Assembly: GCA_020630355.1 (NCBI GenBank)
Contig: JAHDBO010000096.1
Coordinates: forward strand, 1-7,181
Direction: 5' to 3'
From: Saprospiraceae bacterium
GTDB taxonomy: Bacteria > Bacteroidota > Bacteroidia > Chitinophagales > Saprospiraceae
DNA: 7,181 nt
Positions 1 to 6,386 of this stretch are shown here, in pieces (position 1 is the stretch's first letter; each line of letters starts with the position of its first letter). Under the pieces are notes generated by a model, which was not told the origin of the DNA, made no database searches, and saw nothing but the letters and a program-made list of their open reading frames with translations. The position numbers and the translations under genes were made by a program.

Positions 1-174
1 GCCAAAAGTTTAGGTTTTGCTTTGCAAGGTCTAGGATAGAAAGGAATAAAAAAATATCTTCACATTTTCATTTGCTCTAGGGCAAGTAGATTTTCCTATC
101 TTCGATTCATCAATAAACATTATTCTATTGTCGGGCTTAGCGATGGTTGTAGGCTATAAAAGAATGACCTGCAA
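1..174. other. Left-edge non-coding flank
   Basis: No gene can be supported here. Stops interrupt all frames. The plus frame starting at base 1 could be the last 12 codons of a gene to the left, ending in TAG at 37-39, but so short a tail cannot be identified. No convincing hairpin plus T-tract terminator for the minus-strand AsmA-like gene is visible; the best inverted repeat (TTGC/GCAA around 73-86) has only a 4-bp stem. Confidence 0.4.
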
Positions 175-209
175 TCTAATATCTAAAGACTAATTACTAA
201 AGTCTAATA
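175..209. repeat. Degenerate 7-bp tandem repeat (CTAA type) overlapping the AsmA-like stop codon
   Basis: Five consecutive heptamers can be read on the plus strand: TCTAATA, TCTAAAG, ACTAATT, ACTAAAG, TCTAATA. CTAA is invariant at positions 2-5 of every unit, and only the flanking bases vary. The stop codon of the AsmA-like gene (CTA at 204-206, TAG on the minus strand) is the CTAA core of the last unit, and the final Tyr codon lies in the same unit. The array therefore begins exactly at the 3' end of the gene. It resembles, in period and placement, the exact heptamer array at the right end of the window. Its function is unknown. Confidence 0.75.
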
Positions 210-2759
210 GCCCTCCAAAATATCTGCATCCGAATCGTAACTATCGTCATTGACGTCTTCCGTGTTTTTCTCGTTTTCGACCTCTTTGGCGCGTCCAAAT
301 TCTTTTTCTAACTCTCGCTTGATGCGTGCCTTTCGGATTTCGCTGCGCTTGAAATCTTTTTTGATTTCTCGTTTGTCAGATTTGAAATCATAATCATCTA
401 AGTTTCCAAAAATACGATAGTACAAATTGAAGAGTCCGTTGCGGGCTTTGACGGGTTTTTCGCCTGGGCGTTTGAACATCTTGTTCCAGGCGACCTGACC
501 CGCATTGACTTTGACTTGATAGTCGATGTCTTGCTCGAAGGTGTGCTCTCCGCTTAGGGTCATGTTTAAGGCATTGCTCTGAATGAACATGACGGGAATG
601 TAGAGCGTCTGGTTTTTGATTTCCAGCCAGTTTTGGGTCTTGGTAAAACGGATTTGGCGCAGGTCTTTTGATTTGACGAAAGTGGAGAAATCTTCTAGCA
701 TTTTGAAGTCATTCAATTCTCCATCTGTAATGACGATGTCTGATAATACCCTCAGTTTTTCAAAATCAAAGTTCCCTTCTTCATCCCAAAAAGCATAAAT
801 CGCAATATTGGCGTCCAAGTCTCCTTCGATGTTTTCATAAGTCAGAAAATCTTGACCAAAGTTTTCCGTCTGGCGGAAAAATTCTGTCCCATCTATGCTA
901 TTACATTGCAGCTTAGCACGAAGTCTTGGTTTTTCCTCAAAATAGACTGTTCCATCCAAGTCGAAATCCCCTTCCATGCCTTTCATCTTACCATCGATTT
1001 CCAATTCGTTGTTGTCAAAAGCAAGATTACCCACAAAATCGGTCGTATTGATTTTCCCGAATTTGAATTTTTTGATATTGGATTTGAATGTTCCTTTTAG
1101 GAAATTGGTGATGCGCTCTCGCTCTTGGAATTGCTTGGTTTTGAGCGAATCAAAGACTTCTTCCTCCACTTCGCCTTTTTCGGGGACATCGGACAGTCCT
1201 AAGAGTTTGTCCATATCAATCATAGGGGCGTTCAGCTCGGCATCAAAGTGCATTTCTGCATTTTTAGAGTTGAGCGAATCCGCAAAAATCACAGGCAGAA
1301 CATCCGTGAAAATCCCCTTGAAGCGGATTTCGCTACCTGCACCCTCTAATTTCAAGTCCTCTACTTTAATTTTGTTGTTTTCAACGATAATGTTGCCCCT
1401 ATCGAGTATCATTTTTTCCCCATTGACTTTGAGCATGGCATCGTCGAAATTAATGATACCAGATGATTGTACCTTGTAAATCCTACTAGGATTTATCATG
1501 TCATTGAGGTTGCCTTTTAGTTTGAATTTATTGATTTCAATCTCGCCGTCACCGTCGGTAATACTGGGATTGTCTAGTAACCCATAGACAGAACCCATAG
1601 GAATAGCGCCATCTAATTCAAAATCAATGGTTGGTTTGTCCAAGTTCTTGACCAAAAGTTTCCCTTCGACTAATTCTCGGCTGATGTAGCCCTTGAATCG
1701 TTCTATCTCAAAGGTGGATTGGGCGTTGTTTCGTCCTTCACCGTTGGTGAACTTTGCGGTTATGGAGACGTCTTTGAAGGAATCTTCTAGCTTCGGGCTA
1801 GAAATGCGGCCATCTTCCAAAGAAAAATCCACTGCGATGGCTGGGTCTTTTGTTGCGCTAGATTTTCCTTTGATTGTTGTAACGAACTTCATATCTCCGC
1901 TGCTTGTGAAATCTCCGAAATAAGCGAGTTGTTCTTCAGGCAAGATTTCTAGAAGTGATTGCAATGTCAAATCCTCTCCATCCAATGTCAAGTCGTATTC
2001 AGCAGCTTCGTTCAAGCTTTTGATAGTCCCGTTGACATTAAATTCGTTGTCTTCGATATTGAGTTTGACGCCATCAAAGGTATAATTACCTTCCAATGTA
2101 TTGATACCGATTTTAGCATCGTAGCCTAGTCTTTTTCCTACGAAATATCGCCCGTCAACTGTTTCTATAAATTCGGAAATGAATTGCGCATCACTTTCGA
2201 GCGCATAACTATTGCTCCCAATATCTCCTGATAAATTCGCCGTTTCTATTTTGAGTTTCATAGCTTGTTTAGCCTGTTCGTCCACATAAATAAGCTCCAT
2301 ATTTTGAAGAGAAGCGTTTTCGAGTGCGATAGATAGCCCTGCGTCACTTTTATTGCCAGTTGCACTTTCTGTTGCTTTGAAAATATCATAGTTTGGATTA
2401 CCTCGTTTATCGTAGGTAATAAAAATGGCCCCATCTCGTATCAAGACGGATTTTATTTTGATGGTCGAGCCAAAAAGACTCATCAAATTGAATCTAAAAG
2501 AAAGTTCTTCTGCCTCAAAAAGGGAAGTACCATCAATATCATCGGGTAAGGATACTTTTTTTAGGCTGGCAGAGGCATTCGGGAAGCCTTTGATTAAGGA
2601 AAGGTCAAAAGATTCTTTACTGATTTCTGTTTTGAGCGATTTATTGATCTCAGTGATAAGTTTCTCACCGATTTGGTCTTCAAAAAAACCAGCTATAAGG
2701 ACTAAAATCAAGAGGATGATTCCTAGGAATGCTCCGATGTAAATGAGGAATTTTTTCAT
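204..2759 (-). CDS. AsmA-like inner-membrane-anchored envelope protein
   Basis: Encodes 851 residues. Residues about 4-26 are one hydrophobic membrane anchor after a short Lys-rich start (MKKFLIYIG). The segment that follows resembles the AsmA N-terminus. Then come several hundred residues of alternating beta-strand-like sequence, as in AsmA/TamB-type proteins, and near residues 640-760 a part resembling the AsmA_2 C-terminal region. The tail from about residue 795 is highly charged, first Lys/Arg/Glu-rich and then acidic, ending ILEGY. AsmA-family proteins are anchored in the inner membrane, extend into the periplasm, and are linked to outer-membrane assembly and phospholipid transport; the substrate here is unknown. 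The frame stays open 60 codons further upstream to 2939, but that extension would translate a transcription terminator (2825-2858) and place a poorly structured peptide before the membrane anchor. The ATG at 2757-2759 is therefore preferred. No Shine-Dalgarno is visible, which is normal in Bacteroidota. Confidence 0.85.
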   Translation of the reverse strand: MKKFLIYIGAFLGIILLILVLIAGFFEDQIGEKLITEINKSLKTEISKESFDLSLIKGFPNASASLKKVSLPDDIDGTSLFEAEELSFRFNLMSLFGSTIKIKSVLIRDGAIFITYDKRGNPNYDIFKATESATGNKSDAGLSIALENASLQNMELIYVDEQAKQAMKLKIETANLSGDIGSNSYALESDAQFISEFIETVDGRYFVGKRLGYDAKIGINTLEGNYTFDGVKLNIEDNEFNVNGTIKSLNEAAEYDLTLDGEDLTLQSLLEILPEEQLAYFGDFTSSGDMKFVTTIKGKSSATKDPAIAVDFSLEDGRISSPKLEDSFKDVSITAKFTNGEGRNNAQSTFEIERFKGYISRELVEGKLLVKNLDKPTIDFELDGAIPMGSVYGLLDNPSITDGDGEIEINKFKLKGNLNDMINPSRIYKVQSSGIINFDDAMLKVNGEKMILDRGNIIVENNKIKVEDLKLEGAGSEIRFKGIFTDVLPVIFADSLNSKNAEMHFDAELNAPMIDMDKLLGLSDVPEKGEVEEEVFDSLKTKQFQERERITNFLKGTFKSNIKKFKFGKINTTDFVGNLAFDNNELEIDGKMKGMEGDFDLDGTVYFEEKPRLRAKLQCNSIDGTEFFRQTENFGQDFLTYENIEGDLDANIAIYAFWDEEGNFDFEKLRVLSDIVITDGELNDFKMLEDFSTFVKSKDLRQIRFTKTQNWLEIKNQTLYIPVMFIQSNALNMTLSGEHTFEQDIDYQVKVNAGQVAWNKMFKRPGEKPVKARNGLFNLYYRIFGNLDDYDFKSDKREIKKDFKRSEIRKARIKRELEKEFGRAKEVENEKNTEDVNDDSYDSDADILEGY

Positions 2760-2794
2760 GATAGGCACAAATGTGTTCAGAACGCTTATGCCCT

Positions 2795-2802
2795 CAAAAA
2801 TA
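2795..2802 (-). promoter_or_regulatory. Possible -7 promoter element for the AsmA-like gene
   Basis: The minus strand reads TATTTTTG, matching the Bacteroidota -7 consensus TAnnTTTG, 35 nt before the proposed ATG and downstream of the preceding terminator. No TTG lies at the expected 17-23 bp upstream, so the call rests on the -7 box and its position alone. Confidence 0.35.
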
Positions 2803-2824
2803 GTATAAGTTTGATTAGATGGAG

Positions 2825-2858
2825 TAAAAAAAAGAAAGGAATCCCAGAAGGGATTCCT
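2825..2858 (-). terminator. Rho-independent terminator of the 2929-3336 gene
   Basis: On the minus strand the sequence reads AGGAATCCC, loop TTCT, GGGATTCCT: a perfect 9-bp stem (2837-2845 with 2850-2858). It is followed directly by a T-rich run containing eight consecutive T. It lies about 70 nt downstream of the stop codon of the short exported protein gene. A weaker hairpin (TTGCT/AGCAA, 2864-2877) lies just before it. The T-tract is only on the minus-strand side, so it acts in that direction. It sits upstream of the preferred AsmA-like start. Confidence 0.85.
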
Positions 2859-2928
2859 CACTGTTGCTAAAAAGCAAGAAATTAGGGGAGTTAAGGGGGT
2901 AGAATAATCTTCCACACATTCCCACAGC

Positions 2929-3336
2929 TTACTTCCCACAAAGTTTTTGTGTCCTGTCGTACCAAGCCTTGTTAGGCACTAGTACTTTGTAACTCGTTTT
3001 CGTAGTATGTCGTTGTCCCTCTACTAGTAAAATCGAATTGATTTTCCTAGGTGTAATAACTACCGATTGAGACTTAATGGTTTTCTCTAGTTTGAAGTGT
3101 CCCTTTCGGATAGCATAGTGTAAGGCGAATGGATTCGCCAATTCCGATTGGATAGTAGTTTCTACAACAACTTTGTCGCCGCTCCAATATTGATAATGAA
3201 TCTCGCCATCAACATCTAATTTGATGTCTTGATTTTGAGAAATATCAAAACTCTGCGAAATGGTTTTAATTTGCACAGTTGTCGCAAAAATACCGACCAG
3301 CGCCATCGTTATGACGCCAAAATGTAAGTTTGGCAT
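2929..3336 (-). CDS. Short exported hypothetical protein, possibly related to GIN/DUF4097-type adhesin-like domains
   Basis: Encodes 135 residues. Residues about 6-22 are hydrophobic (GVITMALVGIFATTV) and look like a signal peptide or single anchor. The mature part is beta-rich; residues about 36-62 (DIKLDVDGEIHYQYWSGDKV and following) recall the 'l.l.v.G.i.v..w.g..v.V' pattern of the GIN/DUF4097-like beta-solenoid families. That similarity was judged by eye, and the protein is shorter than typical members, so no function is assigned. The start at ATG 3334-3336 is supported by a good promoter 22 nt upstream; Met11 is an alternative but would shorten the hydrophobic segment. The gene is its own unit, with a promoter at 3359-3389 and a terminator at 2825-2858. 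The single Cys near the C-terminus (KLCGK) is not a lipobox. Confidence 0.72.
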   Translation of the reverse strand: MPNLHFGVITMALVGIFATTVQIKTISQSFDISQNQDIKLDVDGEIHYQYWSGDKVVVETTIQSELANPFALHYAIRKGHFKLEKTIKSQSVVITPRKINSILLVEGQRHTTKTSYKVLVPNKAWYDRTQKLCGK

Positions 3337-3358
3337 GGTTAAAATAAGTAGTATAGTC

Positions 3359-3389
3359 CAAATCTAAGATTTTTTTGCCTGTCACACAA
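3359..3389 (-). promoter_or_regulatory. Bacteroidota-type promoter of the 2929-3336 gene
   Basis: On the minus strand a TTG (-33 core, 3387-3389) is followed after 20 bp by TAGATTTG (3359-3366), an exact match to TAnnTTTG. Known Bacteroidota promoters have 17-23 bp between the two. The start codon is 22 nt downstream of the -7 box, giving a short leader of roughly 16 nt. Confidence 0.7.
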
Positions 3390-3679
3390 CAGTTTGTCTT
3401 AGTAAGTGAAGCTTAGTGATTAAGTTTTGTAACAGTTAAAAAAGCCTAATGGATTGATTTCAAATATGTACCATAGATATTTATAAAGAGATAATGTATT
3501 TTTATTGTGTGTATATGTTGGTGAGTTGTGATATTAATTAAAATTATTTTTTGCAAAAAATACTAGAAAATGAGGTATGAAAAGGGAAATTAAAATCACA
3601 CAAGCTCTGAAGGACGCATCACTAAAGTAGGGGGGGATTTTTATTGATTGAAATTTAAATATACTATGTCACGGTTGTA

Positions 3680-3707
3680 GATGTTGGATGTCAGCGATAG
3701 GTGTTAG
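3680..3707. repeat. Degenerate 7-bp repeat (GATGTTG type)
   Basis: Four successive heptamers are GATGTTG, GATGTCA, GCGATAG and GTGTTAG. The first two are close copies. All four share G at position 1 and T at position 5, and three of the four have G at position 7. It is a weak repeat taken alone, but it shares the 7-bp period of the arrays at both ends of the window. It may be a decayed array. Confidence 0.35.
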
Positions 3708-3786
3708 ACCATCAAAATAGACGAAAGAAGTACGGAGTGTGGGTTAAAAAATACAATTAGATAAAGTCCTATTGATTTTTTTTCTT

Positions 3787-3801
3787 CATCTTTGCGAAGA
3801 T
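3787..3801 (+). promoter_or_regulatory. Possible -7 element and small hairpin upstream of the small membrane protein gene
   Basis: CATCTTTG (3787-3794) differs from TAnnTTTG at one base and lies 33 nt before the ATG at 3828. No TTG is correctly spaced upstream. Overlapping it is a short hairpin, ATCTT/AAGAT with loop TGCG (3788-3801). The assignment is tentative. Confidence 0.3.
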
Positions 3802-3827
3802 TTTAAATCCATTAAAAAAAGATTGAA

Positions 3828-3950
3828 ATGTCTGAACCAACGAATTACGGAAAGAAAGGATATTGTGTAGTAGGCTTTTTTGTTGCTCTATTACTTTTTG
3901 TGCTATTGTGGGCCTATATGTATTATAGCAATCAGAACGGATTGGGGTAA
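3828..3950 (+). CDS. 40-residue single-span membrane protein, function unknown
   Basis: The ATG at 3828-3830 opens a 40-codon frame ending in TAA (3948-3950). The product starts MSEPTNYGKKGYC, continues with a 21-residue hydrophobic span at about residues 13-33 (CVVGFFVALLLFVLLWAYMYY), and ends with the short polar tail SNQNGLG. The Lys-Lys pair before the span predicts an N-in, C-out topology. Support for a real gene: the length and composition fit a classic small membrane protein, a near-consensus -7 box lies upstream, and a strong hairpin able to work on the plus strand lies 53 nt downstream (4004-4039). Against it: the size and the lack of a recognised family. It is convergent with the response regulator gene. 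Confidence 0.6.
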   Translation: MSEPTNYGKKGYCVVGFFVALLLFVLLWAYMYYSNQNGLG

Positions 3951-4003
3951 TCTCAATCTACATCAATATTCTATATAACAGCTCGGATCGATTAGGGCTG
4001 GTT

Positions 4004-4039
4004 TAAAGCTCCTAGAGGAATCTTTCTCTAGGAGCTTTA
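4004..4039. terminator. Bidirectional terminator between the small membrane protein gene and the response regulator gene
   Basis: TAAAGCTCCTAGAG (4004-4017) pairs perfectly with CTCTAGGAGCTTTA (4026-4039): a 14-bp stem with an 8-nt loop. The stem base is A/T-rich on both arms, so each strand ends in a short T run inside the stem (CTTTA), as in symmetric terminators between convergent genes. It starts 4 nt after the response regulator stop codon on the minus strand and 53 nt after the small protein's stop on the plus strand. The T-tract is short, so efficiency is uncertain. Confidence 0.78.
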
Positions 4040-4043
4040 TGGT

Positions 4044-4736
4044 TTACTGCCCAACAGAAAAATGATAACCATAACCTTTGAGCGTTATGATTTTGACTTG
4101 ATCATCATTTTCTAAATAGCTACGCAGTTTCTTAATGTACACATCCAAGTTGCGAGAATTGAAAAAAGAATCATCCCCCCAAACAGTGTTCAAAATGTGT
4201 TTGCGCTCTACGGCTCTATTCTGATATTCTAAGAAAATCTCTAGCAATTGTGTTTCTCTATGGGATAAGACTCTAAGAGAAGCGTCGGGAGCAGCCAACT
4301 CAAAACGACTAGGAAAAAAGGTATAATTGCCAATAGGAATCTCGTCTTCTGGAAGAGAAGGCGCTGCACTTTGAGAAAGGGAGAGCAGATTATTGATGCG
4401 TACAATCAACTCCTCCATGCTAAAGGGCTTTTTGATATAATCATTTCCGCCCGATTGAAAACCCTTGAGCAAGTCCTCTGTTTGCGTTTTTGCTGTCAAA
4501 AATAGTATGGGTAGATTGGGGTGGCCCTTGCGAATGGTCTTTCCTAGTGTAAAGCCATCAATATCTGGCAGCATAACGTCCAAAACACAAATGTCTGGTT
4601 GGAAAGCAGCGACCTCGTCTAGGATTCTGACGCCTGTTTCTAGCATTTTGATTTGAAAACCTCGACTCTCTAGGCTCTCCTTGACAATTCGCCCTAGGAG
4701 GATTTCGTCTTCGACATATAGTATCTTGGTGTTCAT
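4044..4736 (-). CDS. OmpR/PhoB-family DNA-binding response regulator
   Basis: Encodes 230 residues. The receiver domain spans residues 1 to about 120, with acidic pocket Glu9-Asp10, phospho-acceptor Asp53 in VLDVMLPD, Thr81 in LTAK and Lys103 in KKPF, so every catalytic position is present. A linker follows, then a winged-helix effector domain at about 133-227, including the recognition-helix region (SRNLDVYIKKLRSYLE) and the C-terminal hairpin ending KGYGYHF. Length is normal for the family. Its ATG overlaps the kinase stop codon by one base (TAATG), indicating translational coupling and that the upstream kinase is its partner. OmpR-type regulators bind as dimers to tandem direct repeats about 10-11 bp apart; such repeats occur upstream of this operon (6234-6271). 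A terminator follows directly after the stop codon. Confidence 0.95.
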   Translation of the reverse strand: MNTKILYVEDEILLGRIVKESLESRGFQIKMLETGVRILDEVAAFQPDICVLDVMLPDIDGFTLGKTIRKGHPNLPILFLTAKTQTEDLLKGFQSGGNDYIKKPFSMEELIVRINNLLSLSQSAAPSLPEDEIPIGNYTFFPSRFELAAPDASLRVLSHRETQLLEIFLEYQNRAVERKHILNTVWGDDSFFNSRNLDVYIKKLRSYLENDDQVKIITLKGYGYHFSVGQ

Positions 4737-6193
4737 TAATTTTGGATTTTAGGGATGGTGATTTTGAATGTGGTGCCTTTTCTGACTTCGCTGTTAATGT
4801 CGATGATGCCTCCATGTGCTTCTACTACGTTAGCAACATAGGTTAAGCCAAGTCCATGCCCTTTGTAATTGTGGGTGTCACCAGATGGCACCCGAAAGAA
4901 CTTCTCGAATACTTTATCTTGATATTCTTTGGGAATACCTATGCCATTATCTCTGAGTTCGATGTGGATATGTCTGGCAGAATCGTTGAGGTGGACTTGG
5001 ATATGCGGCGTTTTGTCATTGTATTTTAAGGCATTCTCAATCAAATTATAAACCACATTCGTGAAGTGTACTTTATCGGCTTTCGCCAAAAAGGAAGTTC
5101 CATTGGCTTCAAAATCGACGCTTGCCCCTTTTTTCTCAAACTGCAACTGCATAGAATCTAGAACGCCTTTACAAATCAATTTTAAATCTAAATTCTCCTT
5201 TTTAAAAACAGGTTGTTTTTCTTCAAAAATGGACATTTTCAACACGTTATCCACCAATATGGAAAGGCGGTTCAGCTCGCCCTTAGAGATTTTGATGTAT
5301 TCTTTAGAACGTTCTGGATTATCTATGGCATTGAAACTGTCCAAAGCTTCCAAGGCGACGCTCACCGTTGTGATAGGCGTTTTCAACTCGTGCGTAATAT
5401 TACTGATGAAGTCATTTTTTATTTTTGATAAACGTTCCTGTTCTAGCAGGCTTCTATTGATGAGGTAGAAGGCGATGCCTAGTAAGCCTAACAATAAAAA
5501 CGAAAATAAAACGTGTGGTAAGATCTGTCTAAAGAGATACAGATGATAATTAGGGAATTGTGCCGCAAACAAGACTTTATCTTTTCCATAAACAAATGCT
5601 CTAGAAATTCCAGCATTAAAGTCCTCGCTTGCTTGCAATGAATCAATAGCGATGAATATCGCTGAAGGGTAATCTTGGTTAAGATCCAAATTACTGGTAT
5701 ATTTTTGTAAAATACTGTCAAGGGGTTCCTCCATTCCTAAAGGGGCGGATTTGATGTTGTCTATGGCTAGGGCGATGTTGTTCATGTAAACAATACGCTG
5801 TTCTAGTAGTTCGTTTTCTTTTGGTTCTTGATTCTCGTCATCAGGGGAGTCTTGTGTATTGATAACAACGACTGGCCCTTTGTTATTTTCTTCTATGAGT
5901 AGTTGATTGAAATTATTTATATAATAAGGCTCAACTCTAGTGGATTTTACCGTAATGGTAAAAGACTGGTCAATAGAATCAGTGCTGTCTATACGCTTAA
6001 CAACTCTTATGGTGGAAATAGAATCTTCCACCATTTGTACAGTCATTTCTACTTTATGATCTATATATTCTCCAAAGCGTTGTTCTTCTTTGTCCCAGTT
6101 TTGCTTGAGCCAAAAACCTAAAAAGGCAGCGAGCAAGAGTAAGCCACAAGCCATGGCTAGGATAGAAAAGCGATATTGATTTTTACGTCTCAT
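4736..6193 (-). CDS. Membrane-bound sensor histidine kinase
   Basis: Encodes 485 residues. It has TM1 at about 9-29, a periplasmic sensor region at about 31-222 with no recognised domain and an acidic stretch near 115-131, and TM2 at about 224-246. A short helix leads straight into the dimerisation/phospho-acceptor domain with no HAMP, a common Bacteroidota layout. Visible motifs: H box ISNITHELKTPIT with His268; N box NLIENALKY (Asn383, Asn387); G1 DNGIGI (415-420); F box FEKFFR (429-434); G2 GHGLGL (445-450). All look intact, so it should be an active kinase, and perhaps phosphatase, for the adjacent response regulator. Start choice: the ATG at 6191-6193 keeps the RRK residues before TM1, giving the expected cytoplasmic N-terminus. 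Met14 would remove them. The promoter -7 box lies only 4 nt upstream, suggesting a leaderless mRNA. Confidence 0.95.
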   Translation of the reverse strand: MRRKNQYRFSILAMACGLLLLAAFLGFWLKQNWDKEEQRFGEYIDHKVEMTVQMVEDSISTIRVVKRIDSTDSIDQSFTITVKSTRVEPYYINNFNQLLIEENNKGPVVVINTQDSPDDENQEPKENELLEQRIVYMNNIALAIDNIKSAPLGMEEPLDSILQKYTSNLDLNQDYPSAIFIAIDSLQASEDFNAGISRAFVYGKDKVLFAAQFPNYHLYLFRQILPHVLFSFLLLGLLGIAFYLINRSLLEQERLSKIKNDFISNITHELKTPITTVSVALEALDSFNAIDNPERSKEYIKISKGELNRLSILVDNVLKMSIFEEKQPVFKKENLDLKLICKGVLDSMQLQFEKKGASVDFEANGTSFLAKADKVHFTNVVYNLIENALKYNDKTPHIQVHLNDSARHIHIELRDNGIGIPKEYQDKVFEKFFRVPSGDTHNYKGHGLGLTYVANVVEAHGGIIDINSEVRKGTTFKITIPKIQN

Positions 6194-6197
6194 ATTT

Positions 6198-6229
6198 CAA
6201 ATGTACAACCACTTTTAGCGGACTTTCAA
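6198..6229 (-). promoter_or_regulatory. Promoter of the kinase/regulator operon, probably leaderless
   Basis: On the minus strand a TTG (6227-6229) is followed after 21 bp by TACATTTG (6198-6205), an exact TAnnTTTG match at the known spacing. Only 4 nt separate the -7 box from the ATG at 6193, so transcription is expected to begin at or next to the start codon. Confidence 0.65.
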
Positions 6230-6233
6230 GTCG

Positions 6234-6271
6234 ATTAACCTTAATTAACCTTAGATACAGATTGATTAACC
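6234..6271. promoter_or_regulatory. Three ATTAACC direct repeats, likely operator of the OmpR-type regulator
   Basis: Exact ATTAACC copies lie at 6234-6240, 6244-6250 and 6265-6271, with start-to-start distances of 10 and 21 bp, about one and two helical turns. The first two share a longer ATTAACCTTA unit. The block begins 5 bp upstream of the kinase promoter's -33 TTG, where OmpR/PhoB-type activators usually bind. It also lies about 22 bp upstream of a -7-like box facing the GLPGLI gene. A further TTAAC occurs at 6309-6313, again close to helical phase. Binding by the adjacent regulator is inferred from family behaviour and position. Confidence 0.6.
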
Positions 6272-6292
6272 TAGAAGGATGGACTTTAGACT

Positions 6293-6300
6293 TATGTTTG
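6293..6300 (+). promoter_or_regulatory. Possible upstream -7 element for the GLPGLI gene
   Basis: TATGTTTG matches TAnnTTTG exactly. No TTG lies 17-23 bp upstream; that -33 position adjoins the third ATTAACC repeat (6265-6271). This would suit a promoter that depends on a bound activator. It would give a leader of about 80 nt. Confidence 0.4.
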
Positions 6301-6357
6301 TATCATCGTTAACAACTCATTGAATTTTTCAAACCAACAATGAGGACACCTTGTACT

Positions 6358-6365
6358 TATTTTTG
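6358..6365 (+). promoter_or_regulatory. Possible proximal -7 element for the GLPGLI gene
   Basis: TATTTTTG matches TAnnTTTG and ends 21 nt before the ATG, almost the same spacing as the well-supported promoter at 3359-3389. No correctly spaced TTG is present. A small inverted repeat (TTTTG/CAAAA, 6361-6375) overlaps it. Confidence 0.4.
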
Positions 6366-6386
6366 TAAAACAAAATATTACCTACA

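Larger units (their letters stand above)
3390..3827. other. Gene-poor AT-rich intergenic stretch
   Basis: No coding region is convincing here. Visible items are a 14-bp palindrome of T6-GC-A6 (3547-3560); a run of seven G (3630-3636), conspicuous against the AT-rich background; a 17-codon open frame at 3577-3630 judged too short to call; degenerate heptamers at 3680-3707; and the upstream region of the small membrane protein gene. Confidence 0.6.

Noticed and set aside
1..39. Plus frame 1 tail of 12 codons ending in TAG, possibly the end of a gene to the left
   Set aside because: Too short to identify and without any supporting composition or neighbour evidence.
30..119. Minus-strand 29-codon frame starting MFIDESKIGKS, faintly transposase-like
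   Set aside because: The resemblance is a few residues only, there is no inverted repeat or longer frame around it, and it ends quickly.
616..2742. Plus-strand open frames within the AsmA-like gene (up to 167 codons)
   Set aside because: They are antisense shadows of a long, well-supported gene and have Ser-rich compositions typical of reversed coding sequence.
3547..3560. 14-bp palindrome T6-GC-A6 considered as a terminator or operator
   Set aside because: It is simple A/T tract sequence with only a GC centre, has no adjacent gene end, and is likely by chance in AT-rich DNA.
3577..3630. 17-codon plus-strand frame (MKREIKITQALKDASLK) followed by a G7 run, considered as a decayed or phase-variable gene
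   Set aside because: Reading past the stop in the other frames gives no sustained coding sequence, and no promoter box matches.
4558..5721. Other frames overlapping the kinase and regulator genes on both strands
   Set aside because: They overlap genes whose catalytic motifs are all intact; none shows a recognisable domain.
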